Of a DNA stretch of 33,944 bases, positions 30,712 to 33,944 are shown in pieces. Position 1 is the first letter of the stretch. Every line of letters starts with the position of its first letter. The position numbers were made by a program, and so were the translations under genes. Location: NCBI RefSeq assembly GCF_020831925.1, contig NZ_JAFIFQ010000035.1, positions 1 to 33,944 on the forward strand. The letters run 5' to 3'. Below the pieces are notes generated by a model. That model was not told the DNA's origin, searched no databases, and saw only the letters and a list, made by a program, of their open reading frames with translations. Source of the stretch: Alkalimonas sp. Its GTDB lineage: Bacteria > Pseudomonadota > Gammaproteobacteria > Enterobacterales > Alteromonadaceae.

Positions 30712-31506
30712 ATGATGTTTAAATACGCACTTCCTTTTATCGCGGTCGCCGCATCCGCTTCAGCAGTAGCAAACGATTATCAGCTGATTTCATCGCTGGA
30801 ATGGGACCACATTCGTTACAGCGGTAGCTCTACCAATGTTCGCACGCTGGATGCCGTCTATTTCCTGGACCGCAAAACCGTATTGGGCCCGCTGGATCAG
30901 TTTGAATACATCAACAAAACATCCAATCTGCAGGCTGGCTATTCCCGCTTTGCCGGCACCAACCTGTGGGCTTTAGGTGGCGAATACTTCACCGACTCCG
31001 GCGTTGTCGTGTCTGCTAGCCATGCTCGTAGCAGTGGTTTTCATGCCAATACTCTGGGTCTGGGCTACCTGTTCTCTGATGATTTCATTGTTCGCGCTGA
31101 AGCACTGCGCCCACGCAGTGACAGCACTTCTTACCTGTTCTCTGCCAGCTACAATCTGCAGTTAGAAGGCAACGACTACATCGGCTTTACTGCCGCCACC
31201 GATGACGACTTCGACTACCAGGGCATCAGCAGCAAATACTTCGCTGCGCTGGGCGATGATCGTTTTATTACGGTAGGCGCCAGTTACGACCGTAACAAAG
31301 GTGCCGACAATCAGTGGGAAGCGGAAGTAGGTTACTACTTCAGCCGCATGACCTCTGTTGCTGTCTCTTACGATCGCAGCAAAAGCTATGGTTTTAAAGC
31401 CAAGCACTTCTTCAACCAGAACTGGGCACTGGCAGCTGGCTACGGCAGCAACCGTGATGTCTCAGGCCTGAAAGTCTGGCATGCGGGTGTGACCGGTCAG
31501 TTCTAA
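30712..31506 (+). CDS. Putative outer-membrane beta-barrel (porin-like)
   Basis: A 264-residue protein, started at ATG 30712 (AAGGA five bases upstream; ATG 30715 is next). The signal peptide is MMFKYALPFIAVAASASAVA. The mature part alternates polar and hydrophobic residues in strands (NLQAGYSRFAGTNLWALGGEYF, FIVRAEALRPR, WEAEVGYYFSRMTSVAVSYDR, WALAAGYGSN) and ends in phenylalanine (HAGVTGQF), as outer-membrane barrels do for recognition by BAM. The size suggests 12-14 strands. I know similar proteins only as putative porins, so the solute is unknown. It lies between the two dsbA-type genes and has its own terminators on both sides, so it is expressed alone. Confidence 0.82.
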   Translation: MMFKYALPFIAVAASASAVANDYQLISSLEWDHIRYSGSSTNVRTLDAVYFLDRKTVLGPLDQFEYINKTSNLQAGYSRFAGTNLWALGGEYFTDSGVVVSASHARSSGFHANTLGLGYLFSDDFIVRAEALRPRSDSTSYLFSASYNLQLEGNDYIGFTAATDDDFDYQGISSKYFAALGDDRFITVGASYDRNKGADNQWEAEVGYYFSRMTSVAVSYDRSKSYGFKAKHFFNQNWALAAGYGSNRDVSGLKVWHAGVTGQF

Positions 31507-31528
31507 GCATTACAGCTGAAAGACTTGT

Positions 31529-31552
31529 AAAGGGCACTGCGGTGCCCTTTTT
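31529..31552 (+). terminator. Rho-independent terminator after the porin-like gene
   Basis: GGGCAC (31532-31537) pairs with GTGCCC (31542-31547) around TGCG, flanked by AAA on the left and TTTTT on the right. This is a textbook terminator 22 bp after the stop. Confidence 0.9.
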
Positions 31553-31647
31553 GCTTTCTACCGAGTGCATTCCACCTGTTTTACTTGCAGCACCGTGCAA
31601 ACTATCCGACAATGCAAAACACAGCAAAATAACAACAAATACCTACA

Positions 31648-32283
31648 ATGAAATTACAAGCCAGCTTTTTTTTCCTGCTGCTGACAACAACTCTATCGAC
31701 CTGGGCACAGCCATTTCAACAGGGTAAGCACTACGATGTTATTGCAACCACCCCAAGCACCCAGCCAGAAGTCAAAGAGTACTTCTCATATTACTGCGCC
31801 GCCTGTGCCGCCATTGAGCCTTTTGTACAGGCGTTCAGCCAGCAACTGCCTGAGCAGGTGCGATTTCGTAAAGTGATGTGGTTTATGGCCGGAGCCAGCG
31901 CAGAAACCCAGCAAGCGTTAGAGCATGGCTATCTGGCCACGGTTGCTGCAGGGTATGGTGATGCATTTTCAACAGCTGTTTTTAACCGGTTGCATCGCCA
32001 GCGAGCTCCGATCCAGTCGACACAGGATGTACGCAACCTCGCCTTACAGGCTGGTATCGATGCGGACACTTACGATGGCAGACTACAAAGTTTCAGTGTC
32101 AGAGCTGCCGCTACCGCTATGCGTAATGAGCAAAGCGAGCTATCGCGGCAACGCACAGTCTCGGCTGTGCCAACTTTCGTGGTGAATGGCAAGTACCGCG
32201 TGAATAACAACAGCCTGAACCCACGCAATTACCAGCAGGAGCTGGAGCAATTACTGACGTACCTGCTCAGCAAAACCGACTGA
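31648..32283 (+). CDS. Second DsbA-like oxidoreductase with CAAC active site
   Basis: A 211-residue paralogue of the protein at 29889 that aligns almost without gaps: FQQGKHYDVIATTPS, EYFSYYCAACAAIEP (active site 50-53), GDAFSTAVFNRLHRQRAPIQ and the cis-Pro loop SAVPTFVVNGKYRVNNNSL. The dipeptide between the cysteines is Ala-Ala. The signal peptide is MKLQASFFFLLLTTTLSTWA. No Shine-Dalgarno sequence precedes ATG 31648 (AACAACAAATACCTACA), so translation is probably low or needs another factor. The close similarity suggests a duplication with the porin-like gene in between. It is convergent with the DUF4920 gene, 7 bp away. Confidence 0.88.
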   Translation: MKLQASFFFLLLTTTLSTWAQPFQQGKHYDVIATTPSTQPEVKEYFSYYCAACAAIEPFVQAFSQQLPEQVRFRKVMWFMAGASAETQQALEHGYLATVAAGYGDAFSTAVFNRLHRQRAPIQSTQDVRNLALQAGIDADTYDGRLQSFSVRAAATAMRNEQSELSRQRTVSAVPTFVVNGKYRVNNNSLNPRNYQQELEQLLTYLLSKTD

Positions 32284-32290
32284 CGTACCT

Positions 32291-32677
32291 TTAAGGTTCA
32301 ATCAATACGGCTGATGGCACCAACTGATAGCGCGGCGTGTCGCCGCCTGGCCAGGGCTGCAAGGTACCGGTCGCGTAAGCGGTTTTGCCTTTGGCACTCA
32401 GCGGAAACACCATATCGCCATCCCGAACCTTGATACGAAAGGCTGGCTCATGCTCCGCTGTGGCAAAGCGCATCCAGCAGTGCATTTTCTCACAGACAGC
32501 GGTAATGGTGCCCTGTACCGTCACTCCCTGCTGCAGATACTGCTCAGGCGTTGCCAGAATAGTGGTTAAAGCCACCAGCTTATCCTGCTGTACATCGCTA
32601 CCAAACTGGACCGGCTCGGCTTGAGCCACGACTACTACACAGCTGGCAGCCGCCAGCAAGGTCATGATTTTGTTCAT
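32291..32677 (-). CDS. DUF4920-like exported protein
   Basis: A 128-residue protein started at ATG 32677, with AGGAG eight bases upstream. The signal peptide is MNKIMTLLAAASCVVVVAQA. The body contains LQQGVTVQGTITAVCEKMHCWMRF (paired cysteines in V-C-x-K-x-x-C-W-M), then FRIKVRDGDMVFPLSAKGKTAYATG. This is the OB-fold-like pattern of DUF4920. The family is periplasmic and of unknown function; the Cys pair suggests metal or redox chemistry. It follows the RidA gene by 14 bp, so the two share a transcript. Confidence 0.78.
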   Translation of the reverse strand: MNKIMTLLAAASCVVVVAQAEPVQFGSDVQQDKLVALTTILATPEQYLQQGVTVQGTITAVCEKMHCWMRFATAEHEPAFRIKVRDGDMVFPLSAKGKTAYATGTLQPWPGGDTPRYQLVPSAVLIEP

Positions 32678-32691
32678 TCGATACACTCCTG

Positions 32692-33042
32692 TTATGTTGC
32701 GCAAGCGGCCACAAAGGCAATTTCCACCAGCATGGTCGGGTCCAGCAGTTCTACTTTGATGCAGGCACGGGATGGGGCGCAGCCCGCTGGCAGCCAGGCA
32801 TCCCAGCACTGATTAAAAGCATCCAGCTGGCTGATATCGGTAATGTAAATGGTGGCACTAAGCAACTGGCTATGATCGCTGCCGATGGCAGCCAGAGTTT
32901 GCTCGGCCTGCTGAAAAATCTGCCGGGCCTGGCCAGCCATATCAGCACTGGTATCTTCCGGCACTTCAACAAAGTGAGCAATACCATTAAATACAGTGGC
33001 ATCAGACCAACGCTGGCTGGGGTTAAGACGTTGAATAGTCAT
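32692..33042 (-). CDS. RidA/YjgF family imine deaminase
   Basis: A 116-residue cytoplasmic protein started at ATG 33042 (TTGGAG upstream). The RidA pattern is clear: RLNPSQRWSDATVFNGIAHF, QARQIFQQAEQTLAAIGSDHSQLLSATIYITD and the C-terminal block CAPSRACIKVELLDPTMLVEIAFVA. The latter keeps the Arg that binds the substrate carboxylate and the Glu in VEIAFVA. RidA hydrolyses 2-aminoacrylate and other reactive enamines. It trimerises. Residue differences place it in a subgroup near the Rid2-3 branches instead of the E. coli RidA archetype, so I leave the symbol empty. The downstream DUF4920 gene is probably co-transcribed. Confidence 0.9.
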   Translation of the reverse strand: MTIQRLNPSQRWSDATVFNGIAHFVEVPEDTSADMAGQARQIFQQAEQTLAAIGSDHSQLLSATIYITDISQLDAFNQCWDAWLPAGCAPSRACIKVELLDPTMLVEIAFVAACAT

Positions 33043-33190
33043 CGGATACTCCAAGGTTCAAAAGCAGATTATCGCCAGCTTAAATGCGAAATACAATTAT
33101 TTTCAGCAATGCAACAGGCTGGTGAACGCCTTACAGAACCCAGCTCTTTTTGTGATAAACTAGCCGCATTACAGCAAGGATCAAGCCCCA

Positions 33191-33944
33191 GTGTCGATTG
33201 CGAAAACAGCCTCTGAAATCACCCTGCCCCCTCAGAGCAACGGCTGCCGTACCGTGTTCGAGTTTTTATGTCAGCGCTTTCCAAAAATTGGTGCAGCCGT
33301 TTGGCGTGAACGCATTGCCGCTGGCAAGGTGCACTGGTATCAAGGCGAAGCCATCACCGAACAAACCTCGTTTTTGCCAAGCCGTCGGCTGTGTTATTAC
33401 CGTGAGGTCACTGCCGAACCGGTGATCCCGTTTGCCCATCGCATTTTGTATCAGGATGCGCATATGCTGATTGCGGATAAACCACACTTTCTACCGGTGA
33501 CGCCGGGTGGCGATTACGTCAATGAATGCCTGCTAGCCAGGCTTAAACGCGATACCGGGTTACACGACCTAGTCCCGGTGCACCGGTTGGATCGTGATAC
33601 CGCAGGCCTGGTGCTGTTTTCGTTAAACCCGCTAAGCCGGCCGGGCTATTACCAGCTGTTTGTGAAGGGCAGTATTCACAAACAGTATCAGGCGGTGGCC
33701 CGGCTTATGCCACAGCTGCAGACCGCCGCTTTGCCGCTGCGCTGGCATATCGACAACCGCATAGAAAAAGCCAACCCCGGCTTTATTAACCGCATTGCCG
33801 AAGGTGAGCCCAATGCCCGCTCAACCATCGAACTGACTGATCGCAGCGGCGAGCTGGGTTTATTTCAGCTACAGCCTTTCACCGGTAAAACCCATCAGCT
33901 GCGGCTGCATATGCTCAGCCTGGGTGCGCCGATTTTGCACGACC
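33191..33944 (+). CDS. RluA-family RNA pseudouridine synthase (3' end outside window)
   Basis: A partial gene of 251 codons, open at the window end. The probable start is GTG 33191 (VSIAKTASEITLPPQ), with AAGGA eleven bases upstream. An S4-like N-terminal part (TVFEFLCQRFPKIGAAVWRERIAAGKV) is followed by the synthase domain: RILYQDAHMLIADKPHFLPVTPGG, the catalytic VPVHRLDRDTAGLVLFS with Asp134, and FQLQPFTGKTHQLRLHMLSLGAPI. It converts uridine to pseudouridine in rRNA or tRNA; the target base cannot be told from this part. No other gene lies between it and the divergent RidA gene. Confidence 0.9.
   Translation, partial: MSIAKTASEITLPPQSNGCRTVFEFLCQRFPKIGAAVWRERIAAGKVHWYQGEAITEQTSFLPSRRLCYYREVTAEPVIPFAHRILYQDAHMLIADKPHFLPVTPGGDYVNECLLARLKRDTGLHDLVPVHRLDRDTAGLVLFSLNPLSRPGYYQLFVKGSIHKQYQAVARLMPQLQTAALPLRWHIDNRIEKANPGFINRIAEGEPNARSTIELTDRSGELGLFQLQPFTGKTHQLRLHMLSLGAPILHD

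Noticed and set aside
1-33944. CRISPR arrays, tRNA or rRNA genes, insertion sequences
   Set aside because: I saw no spaced repeats, cloverleaf-like or rRNA-like sequence, and no transposase frames. Short RNA genes without strong structure could still be missed by eye.

Overview
The window reads as a chromosomal segment of a gammaproteobacterium. The mix of a Xanthomonas/Caulobacter-type TonB receptor, a GlyGly-CTERM protein, CcoG, SrkA, DUF3010, DUF4168 and very glutamine-rich proteins suggests an Alteromonadales-like aquatic genus such as Rheinheimera or Alishewanella. This assignment is inferred from gene content only. I saw no rRNA, tRNA, CRISPR array, insertion sequence or prophage.

Layout. 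1-1132 (-): N-terminal part of a TonB-dependent receptor, with a 16-bp palindrome upstream. 1445-3311 (+): a protein that looks like a catalytically dead HD-GYP domain, then a small DUF2845 protein. 3326-7765: a DesK/DesR-type two-component system (-) divergent from an operon of exported alpha/beta hydrolase, ABC ATPase and ABC-2 permease (+). Two similar 14-bp dyads lie 22 bp apart between the two units and are probable response-regulator sites. 7815-9821 (-): a DUF3617 protein and a DUF2235 hydrolase with a C-terminal PilZ domain.

9963-20320 holds two independent sigma-54-type histidine kinase/response regulator pairs. Each faces, across a divergent intergenic region, a gene for a small exported protein (a lipoprotein and a DUF4168 protein). 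A -24/-12-like element precedes each of these genes. The layout matches ZraP-ZraSR. Between the pairs lie a ketopantoate-reductase-like gene, an SDR and an AtoE-type transporter. A P-loop glycerate-kinase-like gene, a YbiR-like permease and a cyclophilin with a GlyGly-CTERM tail follow.

23280-26296 is a partition-like cassette: a KfrA-like coiled-coil protein (-) divergent from a ParA ATPase and an overlapping ribbon-helix-helix-like protein (+), with a perfect 9+1+9 palindrome in the shared upstream region. No replication gene is visible, so it is either a plasmid relic or a chromosomal positioning system.

26339-33944 is mostly housekeeping and envelope genes: DUF3010, a small membrane-anchored protein, ccoG, srkA, two DsbA paralogues with unusual CGGC and CAAC active sites on either side of a porin-like gene, DUF4920, RidA, and the start of an RluA-family pseudouridine synthase. 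The main candidates for undescribed biology are the paired sigma-54 envelope modules, the ParA/RHH/KfrA cassette, the DUF2235-PilZ fusion, and the dead HD-GYP protein.
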